NCBI RefSeq assembly: GCF_002933855.1
Contig: NZ_BFAQ01000023.1
Span: forward strand, 1-64,000
Reading direction: 5' to 3'
DNA: 64,000 nt
From: Vibrio penaeicida
Lineage (GTDB): Bacteria > Pseudomonadota > Gammaproteobacteria > Enterobacterales > Vibrionaceae
Under the pieces are notes generated by a model. That model did not search any database. It saw only the letters and a list, made by a program, of their open reading frames with translations, and was not told the DNA's origin. Position numbers and translations under genes: made by a program. Positions 44,160 to 51,915 of this stretch are shown in pieces. The stretch's first letter is position 1. The number at the start of each line of letters is the position of its first letter.

Positions 44160-44822
44160 ATGGCAACACTTCTTCACATTGACTCAAGCCCGAGACCTTA
44201 CTCTCCAGACATGAAAGCACACCAGTCGCTTTCTCGCCAAATCGCACATCACTTTGTTTCTGAATTCAATGAGCGATGCCATAAGAATAATCTGATATAT
44301 CGAGATTTATCAACGACTCCTCCACCATTTATAGATGTAGAATGGATCGCACAAAGCTTTGCAAAACAAACAGGAAAGACCAATCATCCCGCTTTAGAAA
44401 CATCAAACAAGTTAATAGAAGAAGTCGAGCAAGCCGATGTCATTGTTATCTCGTCCCCTATGTACAACTACGGCATGCCCGCGGTTCTGAAAGCGTGGTT
44501 TGATCAAGTCATACGGGTGAATAAAACTTTCTCATTTGATTTAGCACGAGGAGAGAATCCTATCGAGCCTATATTGTCTGGAAAAACCGTTGTGCTGTGT
44601 ACCTCCAGCGGTGAATCGGGTTTTTCTGAAGGAGGAGAAAAGCATCATATGAATCACTTAGGAAAACACATCAAATTGTTAAGCCCTTATTTAGGAGCCA
44701 GCCAATTCCATGAAATCACCAGTGAGTATCAAGAATTTGGAGATGAGCGCCACAGCCTTTCGTTTGAAGGGGCGAAGAAAGAAGCTAAACAGCTTGCGGC
44801 TAGAGTTGCCGCTCAAAAATAA
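44160..44822 (+). CDS. azoR: FMN-dependent NADH:quinone oxidoreductase / azoreductase
   Basis: The protein has 220 residues. The flavodoxin-like fold is shown by LLHIDSSPRPYSPDM (phosphate loop), ISSPMYNYGMPAVLKAWFDQVIR (the MYNF/Y-type FMN-contact loop) and CTSSGESGFSEGG. AzoR-type enzymes reduce azo dyes and quinones with NADH and protect against thiol-reactive quinones. It is divergent from a LysR gene that probably regulates it. The ATG follows CAGGACATCATC. A terminator follows. Confidence 0.9.
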   Translation: MATLLHIDSSPRPYSPDMKAHQSLSRQIAHHFVSEFNERCHKNNLIYRDLSTTPPPFIDVEWIAQSFAKQTGKTNHPALETSNKLIEEVEQADVIVISSPMYNYGMPAVLKAWFDQVIRVNKTFSFDLARGENPIEPILSGKTVVLCTSSGESGFSEGGEKHHMNHLGKHIKLLSPYLGASQFHEITSEYQEFGDERHSLSFEGAKKEAKQLAARVAAQK

Positions 44823-44846
44823 AGCGTAAAAGACGGCTAAATATAA

Positions 44847-44874
44847 AAAACCCTTCCAACATTGAAAGGGTTTT
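44847..44874. terminator. Bidirectional terminator after azoR
   Basis: AAAACCCTT (44847-44855) / AAGGGTTTT (44866-44874) with A/T-rich flanks on both strands, between convergent genes. Confidence 0.8.
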
Positions 44875-44926
44875 GCCTATCCAAATAACCTTAAGGTAAA
44901 GGCGCTTGGGTATATAGCTCAACGGG

Positions 44927-45787
44927 TTAAGACGGCTTTTTTGCCAACACTTCATCGATATCAGCAGCTGAGTGACGCTCTGGCACTTGCTCCCATTCTT
45001 CACCCCACGCGCGGTTAACCATTCGGCCACGTTGCACAGCAGGACGTTGAGAAATGTCTTTAGCCCAGCGCACAAGGTTGGGGTAACTCTCTACATCTAA
45101 AAACTCGGCTGCATCATAGAGCACACCAAGCACAAGATTGCCATACCATGGCCATGTCGCAATATCCGCGATACTGTATTCATCGCCACCTAAGTATTTA
45201 TTACTCGCAAGGCGCTTATCCAATACATCGAGCTGACGTTTAGCTTCCATAGAAAAGCGATTGATCGGGTACTCAAACTTCTCTGGCGCGTAAGCATAGA
45301 AATGCCCAAAGCCACCGCCTAAGTATGGTGCCGACCCTTGAAGCCAGAAAAGCCAATTCAACGTTTCTGTACGAGCTTTCGCATCTTTAGGTAATAGCTG
45401 CCCAAACTTCTCTGCCAAGTAAAGCAAAATACCGCCCGATTCAAAAACATTTACTGGCTCACTGCCTGAGCGATCCACCAACGCTGGGATTTTCGAGTTA
45501 GGGTTAACACCAACAAAACCCGAGCCAAACTGGTCGCCATCGCCTATTTTGATTAAATACGCATCGTATTCGGCTTCGGTTACGCCAAGTGCCAAAAGTT
45601 CTTCCAACATTATGGTGACTTTCTGCCCATTTGGAGTGCCCATGGAGTAAAGCTGCAGCGGGTGCTTACCTACCGGCAGTCCTTGTTCATGTCGTGCACC
45701 AGAATCTGGTCTATTGATGCTTGCCCACTGACCGCCATTTTCATCTTCCATCGTCCAAACTTTTGGTGGTGTATATTCGTTTGCCAT
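44927..45787 (-). CDS. yghU: Glutathione S-transferase family protein (YghU-like disulfide-bond oxidoreductase)
   Basis: The protein has 286 residues, the size of E. coli YghU (288). PVGKHPLQLYSMGTPNGQKVTIMLEE begins the thioredoxin-like domain; GFVGVNPNSKIPALVDRSG and VFESGGILLYLAEKFG give the glutathione-binding cis-Pro and Glu-Ser pair; YSIADIATWPWYG is the N-cap motif of the helical domain. YghU binds two glutathiones and has disulfide reductase and organic peroxidase activity. The extended N-terminus (YTPPKVWTMEDENGGQWASIN) is diagnostic. Monocistronic. Confidence 0.93.
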   Translation of the reverse strand: MANEYTPPKVWTMEDENGGQWASINRPDSGARHEQGLPVGKHPLQLYSMGTPNGQKVTIMLEELLALGVTEAEYDAYLIKIGDGDQFGSGFVGVNPNSKIPALVDRSGSEPVNVFESGGILLYLAEKFGQLLPKDAKARTETLNWLFWLQGSAPYLGGGFGHFYAYAPEKFEYPINRFSMEAKRQLDVLDKRLASNKYLGGDEYSIADIATWPWYGNLVLGVLYDAAEFLDVESYPNLVRWAKDISQRPAVQRGRMVNRAWGEEWEQVPERHSAADIDEVLAKKPS

Positions 45788-46261
45788 CTCAATTCCTTAT
45801 CTGTGTGAGGAGGGGGATATATCTGAGCCTGAGATCAGCAGACCCTACAACATACATTAGGTCTTTTTTCTCAGTTAAAACCCCTATATGATATTTTTAT
45901 TAGAACGATCGGTTATTTATAACTCATTGTTTAGAATAAAGCTAACCTGTTAATACAACCTTTAATTTTTGTGGTTAACCATTAGAGTCTGCGGCTTTTT
46001 TGTATCCAAAAATCAAATAATCCCAATTAAACAAACACATCCATAGGGTTGAAGAAATTCCGCGTCGATCCGCTTAACTACGCTGAAAAACATCGATTAC
46101 TCCTCAAGACTAGACGCTCCCCTGCAATCACGCTTGGTAAACTTTTATTATTGGCAATGAACCTTGTACCTGTAAAAACGTACCTTCATACATTTAACTT
46201 GATACGGTAGGCAGATATCTAAAAAACAGAAAAGAATTGAGTAAGAAGCCACACCGGTTAA
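45788..46261. other. Intergenic region without a recognised gene
   Basis: 474 bp. It contains the upstream region of yghU (right side of that gene on the minus strand) and the tail of the aspartic protease transcript. I saw no clear hairpin terminator, repeat or small coding frame. Confidence 0.5.
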
Positions 46262-47131
46262 TTAATTCGCTGGCTTGACGAGGATTTTGTTGTGAGTCAA
46301 GTCCAGTTGGACATCAAATTGATGAAGAAAGTCCACACCAAGTAAGCCATCCAGTTGAAACCGATGATCAATGGGAAACAGTAATGCCTTACTAACAAAA
46401 GGATACCCGTGCGTGGTCATCGGCTCGTTGAAAAGCTGACAAGAGATGCCACCTAAGTTGTAATGACACGGCTCAAGTGATTCATTAGGGTTCACTTTGT
46501 TGCCAACAAAAAGAGTTTGTGACGCTCCGGTATCCAACGCCAACAGATATTTTTGATTTTTAGTTTTAAGTTCAACTCCGACTCCCTCTTTGTATACGGT
46601 AAGAGCTTGCCAAAATTTAGATTCAGATTGATCTGAGTTCTCAATAATCAGCACTTTATCGTGGAAGCTGATTCTAACCGTCTTCCCTAAGAATACGCCT
46701 AAGCCCAAAACGGGTATTTCTTCTATATCTGGCTTTCCTTCTCCGACCGATACCCCCCACGGCTGCAGCGAAACTACTTCAAGATCTTCAAATTCCATGC
46801 ACCCCAATTTCAGCGTCTTCAAGCGATATACAGAATTGCTGAACTCTTGACCTACCGAATTCATGCTTTTGCGTTTTTCAGGCAGTTCAGATATTCCAGG
46901 TAATGCCTGAATCATAGGTTTAGGTAGATGAAAACCTGCGCTTGATCCGGTATCCAAAAGGAAGTCTATCTCTTGCTCACCTACTTCCAACGTCACTATC
47001 GGCATACCTTTAGGACTGAAGGAAATAGGAGTCCTGAACGAATCGCAACTCTTGGAAAATGAAGTTGCACTGAAAGTAAGTAAGAAAAGAAGAAGCGGGA
47101 GACGATCGAAAAAGCGACAAATAACATGCAT
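46262..47131 (-). CDS. Periplasmic retropepsin-like aspartic protease with two active-site halves
   Basis: The protein has 289 residues with a signal peptide at about 1-26 (ATSFS). Two Asp-Thr-Gly motifs, LLDTGSSAGFH (about residue 58) and LALDTGASQTLFVG (about 199), sit in similar half-domains, and LLGVDFLHQFDVQLDLTHN closes the second. This gives a single chain with both catalytic aspartates, as in pepsins and bacterial bilobal retropepsin-like proteins. It probably cleaves peptides in the periplasm or at the outer membrane. Cys residues near 29, 106, 222 and 230 may pair. Monocistronic; the substrate is unknown. Confidence 0.8.
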   Translation of the reverse strand: MHVICRFFDRLPLLLFLLTFSATSFSKSCDSFRTPISFSPKGMPIVTLEVGEQEIDFLLDTGSSAGFHLPKPMIQALPGISELPEKRKSMNSVGQEFSNSVYRLKTLKLGCMEFEDLEVVSLQPWGVSVGEGKPDIEEIPVLGLGVFLGKTVRISFHDKVLIIENSDQSESKFWQALTVYKEGVGVELKTKNQKYLLALDTGASQTLFVGNKVNPNESLEPCHYNLGGISCQLFNEPMTTHGYPFVSKALLFPIDHRFQLDGLLGVDFLHQFDVQLDLTHNKILVKPAN

Positions 47132-47282
47132 CGGTAATTAACCTTGAAACAGAGCGTATCTGGTTCATATTTCAGCACGAACCGTAGAGAAGCTCATACT
47201 AAGCTTTACGCAACTCATCTCGAACTTGCCCATCTAAATTCTTTGTATAATGAGACAAGCTTCATACTCAATCGGATCAAAC

Positions 47283-47310
47283 GAGACCAGTAGTAGGAAC
47301 TGCTGGTCTC
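47283..47310 (-). terminator. Terminator-like stem-loop of the alpha/beta hydrolase gene
   Basis: GAGACCAG (47283-47290) / CTGGTCTC (47303-47310), extendable to 11 pairs with one G-U. On the minus strand it is followed by GTTTGATCC. Confidence 0.6.
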
Positions 47311-47333
47311 CAATTCGCTAACCGTAAAACCAC

Positions 47334-48227
47334 TTAATCAGTAAAATGCGTGGCAATCTTATCGATAGCTTGGTCAACATATTCTGCGACATCGTAAAGC
47401 CCAATATGATTGGAACCCTGAATCACTTCAAGCTTTCCGGCGCCGGCGGTGGCACGTAACATTTGCTCACTTTCGTATGCCGAGTCAGCTTCAGAGCCAA
47501 CAATCATCAACAGAGGTGTCGGCGACAAATTTTCAGCAACATCTAATGCCGAGAAGTTGGCTAAGCTGGCAAACGACCAAGGCAAGAACTTACTCTCATA
47601 ACGTCCTTTTTGCCCTCGGGACGTCATGTAATAATCGTAAAACTCTCTGAATAATCTTGGCATGTCTTCGCTGTCTGATTCAGGAGCATGAGGCAAATAA
47701 CTGATTTCACCTGTCTGCTGATAGGTTTCTCTTGCTTTGTTACCCAGTTCCAATACTTCCAAAACCCCCTCTCTTCCCATAATAGTTTGATAGAAGCCTC
47801 GGTGATCAAAGTAAGCACTTACTGTGACTACGGATTTAATTCGCCTATCCGTTGCAGCAGCAAAGCTTAAGTACCCTCCACCTGAACACACGCCCAAGCC
47901 ATAAACACGATCTGGCTGAACATGGTGATGTAACCGAAGAAACGTCACCGCATTAGAAATGTCTTCTGCTTTAAGATAAGGGTTTTCATGAAATCTCGGC
48001 TGCCCTTCACTGGCACCAAACGTAGCGTGATCAAAGGTCAGGGTCACAAAACCTTTAGCTGCCAATCGAGTGGCATAGTGATCGACCGTTTGCTCTTTAA
48101 CACCCGCTTGAGGCGCAGCAATCACTATTGCTGGAAAAGGGTGACAGCCTTTAGTTGGGATAAAAAGGTTCGCGGCAATTCGGCTACCGTTGCTATAAAA
48201 AAAGGTTTCTTGTTGAGTGTAAGTCAT
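47334..48227 (-). CDS. Alpha/beta hydrolase (YcjY/dienelactone-hydrolase-like)
   Basis: The protein has 297 residues and is cytoplasmic. The start TYTQQETFFYSNGSRIAANLFIPTKG and IVIAAPQAGVKEQTVDHYATRLAAKGFVTLTFDHATFGAS match the COG1073-type hydrolases. The nucleophile elbow is GVCSGGGYLSFAAA. Late Asp (IVGSEADSAYES) and His (GSNHIGLYD) complete the triad. The substrate is not known. It is divergent from a LysR gene (110 bp), which likely controls it. Confidence 0.82.
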   Translation of the reverse strand: MTYTQQETFFYSNGSRIAANLFIPTKGCHPFPAIVIAAPQAGVKEQTVDHYATRLAAKGFVTLTFDHATFGASEGQPRFHENPYLKAEDISNAVTFLRLHHHVQPDRVYGLGVCSGGGYLSFAAATDRRIKSVVTVSAYFDHRGFYQTIMGREGVLEVLELGNKARETYQQTGEISYLPHAPESDSEDMPRLFREFYDYYMTSRGQKGRYESKFLPWSFASLANFSALDVAENLSPTPLLMIVGSEADSAYESEQMLRATAGAGKLEVIQGSNHIGLYDVAEYVDQAIDKIATHFTD

Positions 48228-48337
48228 GGAGATTCTGCCTCTAGTAATAAGTTGTTCACTCTTTTTGAGCGATGGCTACATCATAAGAACAGTTTGATTT
48301 ATGATATATACATCAACACCACACTAACTGTTACATA

Positions 48338-49249
48338 ATGAACAACAATATTTCATTGCTAGACGTAAAAGCATTCGTCGCCATCGTATCTAATGGCAGC
48401 TTTACCAATGCTGCCGAGGCATTAGGTTCATCCAAAGCACATCTATCTCGTCAATTGAGTCAGCTAGAAAGAACATTAGGCGTACAATTACTGATTCGCA
48501 CAACTCGTTCCCTCAAGCTTACCGAGCAAGGGGAGCGTTTTTACTCAAGATCCCAAGCCGCCTTGATAGAAATCGATCAAGCCGCTGCTGACGCGCTAGA
48601 ACAAAACGCATCTATGTCTGGGCTGATTCGCATCAACAGTTTAGGAGGCGCATTTGGTGAAGAATATTTATCACAAGCTATCGCCGAATTTTCACTATTT
48701 TACCCAGATATACGCATTGATATTTCCTTCGACAGCAAACAAGTCAGCTTAATTGAGGATGAATTTGATCTTGTGATCCGTTCAGGAAACTTGCCTGATT
48801 CTCGTATGATTGCGCGACACTTGATGGATATGGATATAGGTGTATTTTGCTCTCCAAACTACCTGCAAGGTACATCGAGCCCAACCCACCCAAGTCAATT
48901 CAAGGAGCACCATTGTTTAACTGGCACAATAGACAAATGGGTATTCACTCATTCAAATGGCGAATCACAGACTGTCCAAATCGTTCCATCTGCTAGTTGT
49001 TCAAACAGCCGAGTATTGTTGACTTACGCGATCAACGGGATGGGTATTTGCCGCCTACCTAGCCGATACGCAGAAACACATTTGAGAAGCGGTAAATTGG
49101 TACATGCAATTGAAGGTTGGTCAGTTGTGCCTATTCCTATTCACCTGATTTACCACAAGAATCGCTACCAACCAGAAAAGCTTAAAACATTGATTCAGTT
49201 TCTTTGTGATTGGTTTAAAAAGGAAAAATACAGCTCTGGTAATAGATAA
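48338..49249 (+). CDS. LysR-type regulator
   Basis: The protein has 303 residues. The HTH region is VKAFVAIVSNGSFTNAAEALGSSKAHLSRQLSQLERTLGVQLLIRTTRSLKLTEQG, of the CrgA/DhgR-like subgroup common in gammaproteobacteria. The effector domain covers about 90-303. It is divergent from the alpha/beta hydrolase gene, so autorepression and control of that gene are likely. AT-rich TTTATGATATATACATCAAC just before the start may hold the operator. Confidence 0.9.
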   Translation: MNNNISLLDVKAFVAIVSNGSFTNAAEALGSSKAHLSRQLSQLERTLGVQLLIRTTRSLKLTEQGERFYSRSQAALIEIDQAAADALEQNASMSGLIRINSLGGAFGEEYLSQAIAEFSLFYPDIRIDISFDSKQVSLIEDEFDLVIRSGNLPDSRMIARHLMDMDIGVFCSPNYLQGTSSPTHPSQFKEHHCLTGTIDKWVFTHSNGESQTVQIVPSASCSNSRVLLTYAINGMGICRLPSRYAETHLRSGKLVHAIEGWSVVPIPIHLIYHKNRYQPEKLKTLIQFLCDWFKKEKYSSGNR

Positions 49250-49261
49250 GATATCGAGGTG

Positions 49262-49291
49262 CTCGCCAGCCCAAAAGGGAGCGCTGGCGAG
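49262..49291. terminator. Convergent stem-loop
   Basis: CTCGCCAGC (49262-49270) / GCTGGCGAG (49283-49291), a perfect 9-bp stem with a 12-nt loop, between the LysR gene and aox. Confidence 0.6.
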
Positions 49292-49300
49292 TTGGATCCA

Positions 49301-49936
49301 TCAGTTTTGGTGGGCAGGTAAGTCTTGTTTTTCATAAGCATCAGCGAATGAATGGTTGCGATCGCGGTGTTTGGCTTCGTCATTACGTATTTGCAAAATT
49401 ACGTCTCTTAGCATCGCATTACTCGGCAATTTATAGTACCCAATGGCCAGTTTCGGCGCAGGTACATTCTCTACTTCACCATCGTCAATTTTACCCAGAT
49501 ACTCGGTATAACTTTTACACGCTTCTTCCTCAAAATACCCGACCACTCGATGCGCAATCTTAGAAGAAAGCAGATAAATCAGGCTGTAAACAACAATAAA
49601 TACACCCTGTCCTAGCAACACCAGAGCACGTTCAACCCAACTGGGTTTTGCGATATCCAAGAAAATCATAAGGTGCATACGCTCATTTTCGGCTTCGTCC
49701 AGTAACTCTCGGATCCAACCTTCGTCGTCTTTCATGCGCCTAAGGGCTTTCATGTGGTTAAACATACCAGCAACCATGCCAGGTACTGCGGCAATGGTTT
49801 CTAAGATCACCGCTCGCTTCGCGTATTTCTTTCCATAGAAAATATTGAGGGTAAATTTTAAGAATTGCGTAATCCGATACGCGACACGTTCAGAAAGTTT
49901 GCTCGCAGAGCGATGCGTTAATTTGAAGTCTGACAT
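49301..49936 (-). CDS. aox: Alternative oxidase (ubiquinol oxidase)
   Basis: The protein has 211 residues. It oxidises ubiquinol and reduces oxygen to water without pumping protons. The di-iron ligands are visible: LETIAAVPGM (Glu), DEAENERMHL (the E-x-x-x-H pair), FEEEACKSY (Glu), and RNDEAKHRDRNH (the last E-x-x-H). Two hydrophobic segments give the monotopic membrane face. It is shorter than plant AOX, as expected for bacterial forms without a transit peptide. A near-perfect NsrR-type palindrome covers the promoter region; in Vibrio fischeri aox is NsrR-controlled and gives NO-resistant respiration. Confidence 0.95.
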   Translation of the reverse strand: MSDFKLTHRSASKLSERVAYRITQFLKFTLNIFYGKKYAKRAVILETIAAVPGMVAGMFNHMKALRRMKDDEGWIRELLDEAENERMHLMIFLDIAKPSWVERALVLLGQGVFIVVYSLIYLLSSKIAHRVVGYFEEEACKSYTEYLGKIDDGEVENVPAPKLAIGYYKLPSNAMLRDVILQIRNDEAKHRDRNHSFADAYEKQDLPAHQN

Positions 49937-49950
49937 GAGCTTTACCTCTT

Positions 49951-49987
49951 TATCTTAAAGATGCATTTAAAATACATCTTTAAGATA
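49951..49987. promoter_or_regulatory. NsrR-type operator upstream of aox
   Basis: A 37-bp palindrome has one mismatched pair (C64/A74 in the last two digits of position): left arm TATCTTAAAGATG (49951-49963), centre CATTTAAAATA, right arm CATCTTTAAGATA (49975-49987). The inner part fits the published NsrR pattern gATGyATTTnAAATrCATc. It begins 15 bp upstream of the aox ATG. Confidence 0.85.
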
Positions 49988-50074
49988 AAAGCTTCAATAT
50001 TCTTTAGAACTTTAAACTATTTTAATAATCTCTTTTAGGAATAAAGGGACACAAAGAAAAACCTGAGGTAATAA

Positions 50075-50098
50075 AAAGCCATGGCGAACCATGGCTTT
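50075..50098 (-). terminator. Terminator of the gltB-like/cysJ-like operon
   Basis: AAAGCCATGG (50075-50084) / CCATGGCTTT (50089-50098) with loop CGAA (TTCG on the transcribed minus strand, a stable tetraloop), followed on that strand by TTTATT. Confidence 0.85.
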
Positions 50099-50123
50099 GA
50101 ATGATGCTAAACCCGAATAGAGC

Positions 50124-51884
50124 TTAATATACGTCTCGCACGTAGCGTTTCTGCTTTTTAAGCTGGTTAACGTAAGCTTCTGCTTCTTCTTTCGATTTGT
50201 TGCCGTGAACTTCGATGACTTCGTGCAGTGCTTTATCTACATCTTTTGCCATGTAGTAAGCGTCGCCACACACGAAGAAGTAACCACCGCGTTCTAGCCA
50301 CTCATACAAGTCAGCGCCACTTTCACGCATTTTATCTTGCACATAGATTTTTTCAGCTTGGTCACGCGAGAATGCCAGATCTAGCTTAGTCAGCACACCT
50401 TTGGTTTGAAGTGCTTCTAGCTCTTCTTGATAGATAAAGTCTGTTGAACCGTTTCTATCACCAAAAATCAGCCAGTTGTCGCCTGGAGAAGCTTGAACCT
50501 CACGCTCTTCAAGGAAAGCTCGGAAAGGCGCGATACCCGTTCCCGGCCCCACCATGATCATTGGTGCTTTGTCGTCTTCAGGCACAGCGAAGTTCTTGTT
50601 AGGAGCAAAGTAGCAAGGCACTACATCACCCTCTTCCACCAAGTCTGCTAACCACGTTGAACATGTGCCGTTGTAGTCACGCTCGCCATTTTGGTATCGC
50701 ACACTGCCAATGGTTAGGTGCACTTCATCTGCGTGCTTGTTCAAGCTCGATGAAATGGAGTAAGCGCGCGGTGCAATAGGCTTAAGCAGCGATAAAATTT
50801 CTGCCAGCGATAACGTCACGCTTGGGTACTGGCGCAACAAGTCGAGAATGTCTTTCCCCCAAAGGAAGTCGTTCAAGCCTTTGCTGTCTTCGTTTCCGAT
50901 TAAAGCGATCAATTTATGGTCGCTGGCACTTTCAGCCAACGCTTTAACAAACTCTTTCGACGGAGTTCGAATATCCAAATGCGAGGTAAAGATTTCACGT
51001 AAACTGAAGTTGTCGCCATTCCACGACGGCTTTTCATCTCCACTAAACTGGAAATGCTCTAGGAATGCTTGAACCAGTTCAGGCTGGTTTTGAGAGATTA
51101 CATTTAGGGCGTCACCAGCCTTATAGAACTCACCGCTCCCTTCCAAAGAGATTTCGTAATGTACGATTTCTTTGCTAGAACCTTCTTTATTCAGCACACG
51201 CTTATGTTTCAGCGTTGCTTGCAGTGGTTGTTTACGGCTGTACTTCGACTTAGCCTTTGGGGCGCTGCCCCCTTGAGCAACGGTGGCTTCACCGTCATCA
51301 CCTTTGTCTGCAATACCTGGCAGAGTGGCAATCATCCACTCTTCAGCAGGTTGTTCAAAATCGATGTCACAATCAACACGAGTCGTAACACGCGTTGCAC
51401 CAAGTTCTTCAAGGCGCTCATCCCAAAGTTTACCTGCAAGGCAGAACTCATCGTAACTGGTGTCACCTAGTGCCAATATTGAGAAGAAGGTGCCGTCCAA
51501 TTTAGGCGCATGTTCATCAGACATGGTCTGCCAAAGTGACTCGGCATTATCGGGCATTTCACCCTCACCATAGGTACTGGTTACAATCAGGATACGAGAA
51601 GATTTAACGAAGATTTGTGCATCGACGTCATCCATATCGTATACCGTGGCTGTCATGCCATATTCTTTGGCTTTTTCTGCCGTATCGTAAGCAACGGCTT
51701 CTGCGTTACCAGTTTGAGAACCATAAAGAATCGTCAGTGCTTTAACCTGAGGCTTAGATTCCGCGTGTACTACGGACTCTTCTTTAACCAACAGGCGTGA
51801 GTGTAATCCAGAAAAGAAGCCCGCCAACCAGGTCTTCTGATCGTCGTTAAACGGAATGTCTTGAGGCAAATAAGGTACTTTCAT
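50124..51884 (-). CDS. Orphan CysJ-type NADPH diflavin reductase
   Basis: The protein has 586 residues, close to E. coli CysJ (599). Domain order: FMN flavodoxin domain (YGSQTGNAEAVA about 52-63, STYGEGEMPDNA), FAD domain (RAYSISSS), NADPH domain (GPGTGIAPFRAFLEER, FGDRN), and C-terminus RYVRDVY as in CysJ. It passes electrons from NADPH through FAD and FMN to an acceptor protein. No cysI sulfite reductase gene is nearby. Instead it is 31 bp downstream of a giant glutamate-synthase-like gene, so I infer that it feeds electrons to that enzyme in place of GltD. The substrate assignment is not proven. Confidence 0.85.
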   Translation of the reverse strand: MKVPYLPQDIPFNDDQKTWLAGFFSGLHSRLLVKEESVVHAESKPQVKALTILYGSQTGNAEAVAYDTAEKAKEYGMTATVYDMDDVDAQIFVKSSRILIVTSTYGEGEMPDNAESLWQTMSDEHAPKLDGTFFSILALGDTSYDEFCLAGKLWDERLEELGATRVTTRVDCDIDFEQPAEEWMIATLPGIADKGDDGEATVAQGGSAPKAKSKYSRKQPLQATLKHKRVLNKEGSSKEIVHYEISLEGSGEFYKAGDALNVISQNQPELVQAFLEHFQFSGDEKPSWNGDNFSLREIFTSHLDIRTPSKEFVKALAESASDHKLIALIGNEDSKGLNDFLWGKDILDLLRQYPSVTLSLAEILSLLKPIAPRAYSISSSLNKHADEVHLTIGSVRYQNGERDYNGTCSTWLADLVEEGDVVPCYFAPNKNFAVPEDDKAPMIMVGPGTGIAPFRAFLEEREVQASPGDNWLIFGDRNGSTDFIYQEELEALQTKGVLTKLDLAFSRDQAEKIYVQDKMRESGADLYEWLERGGYFFVCGDAYYMAKDVDKALHEVIEVHGNKSKEEAEAYVNQLKKQKRYVRDVY

Positions 51885-51915
51885 TTTTCTTCCTACTTTG
51901 AAATCGGTGCCTTCC

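Noticed and set aside
50124..51884. Calling the diflavin protein sulfite reductase subunit CysJ
   Set aside because: Sequence is CysJ-like, but no cysI or other sulfate-assimilation gene is adjacent, and it is in an operon with the gltB-like gene; a neutral name is safer.
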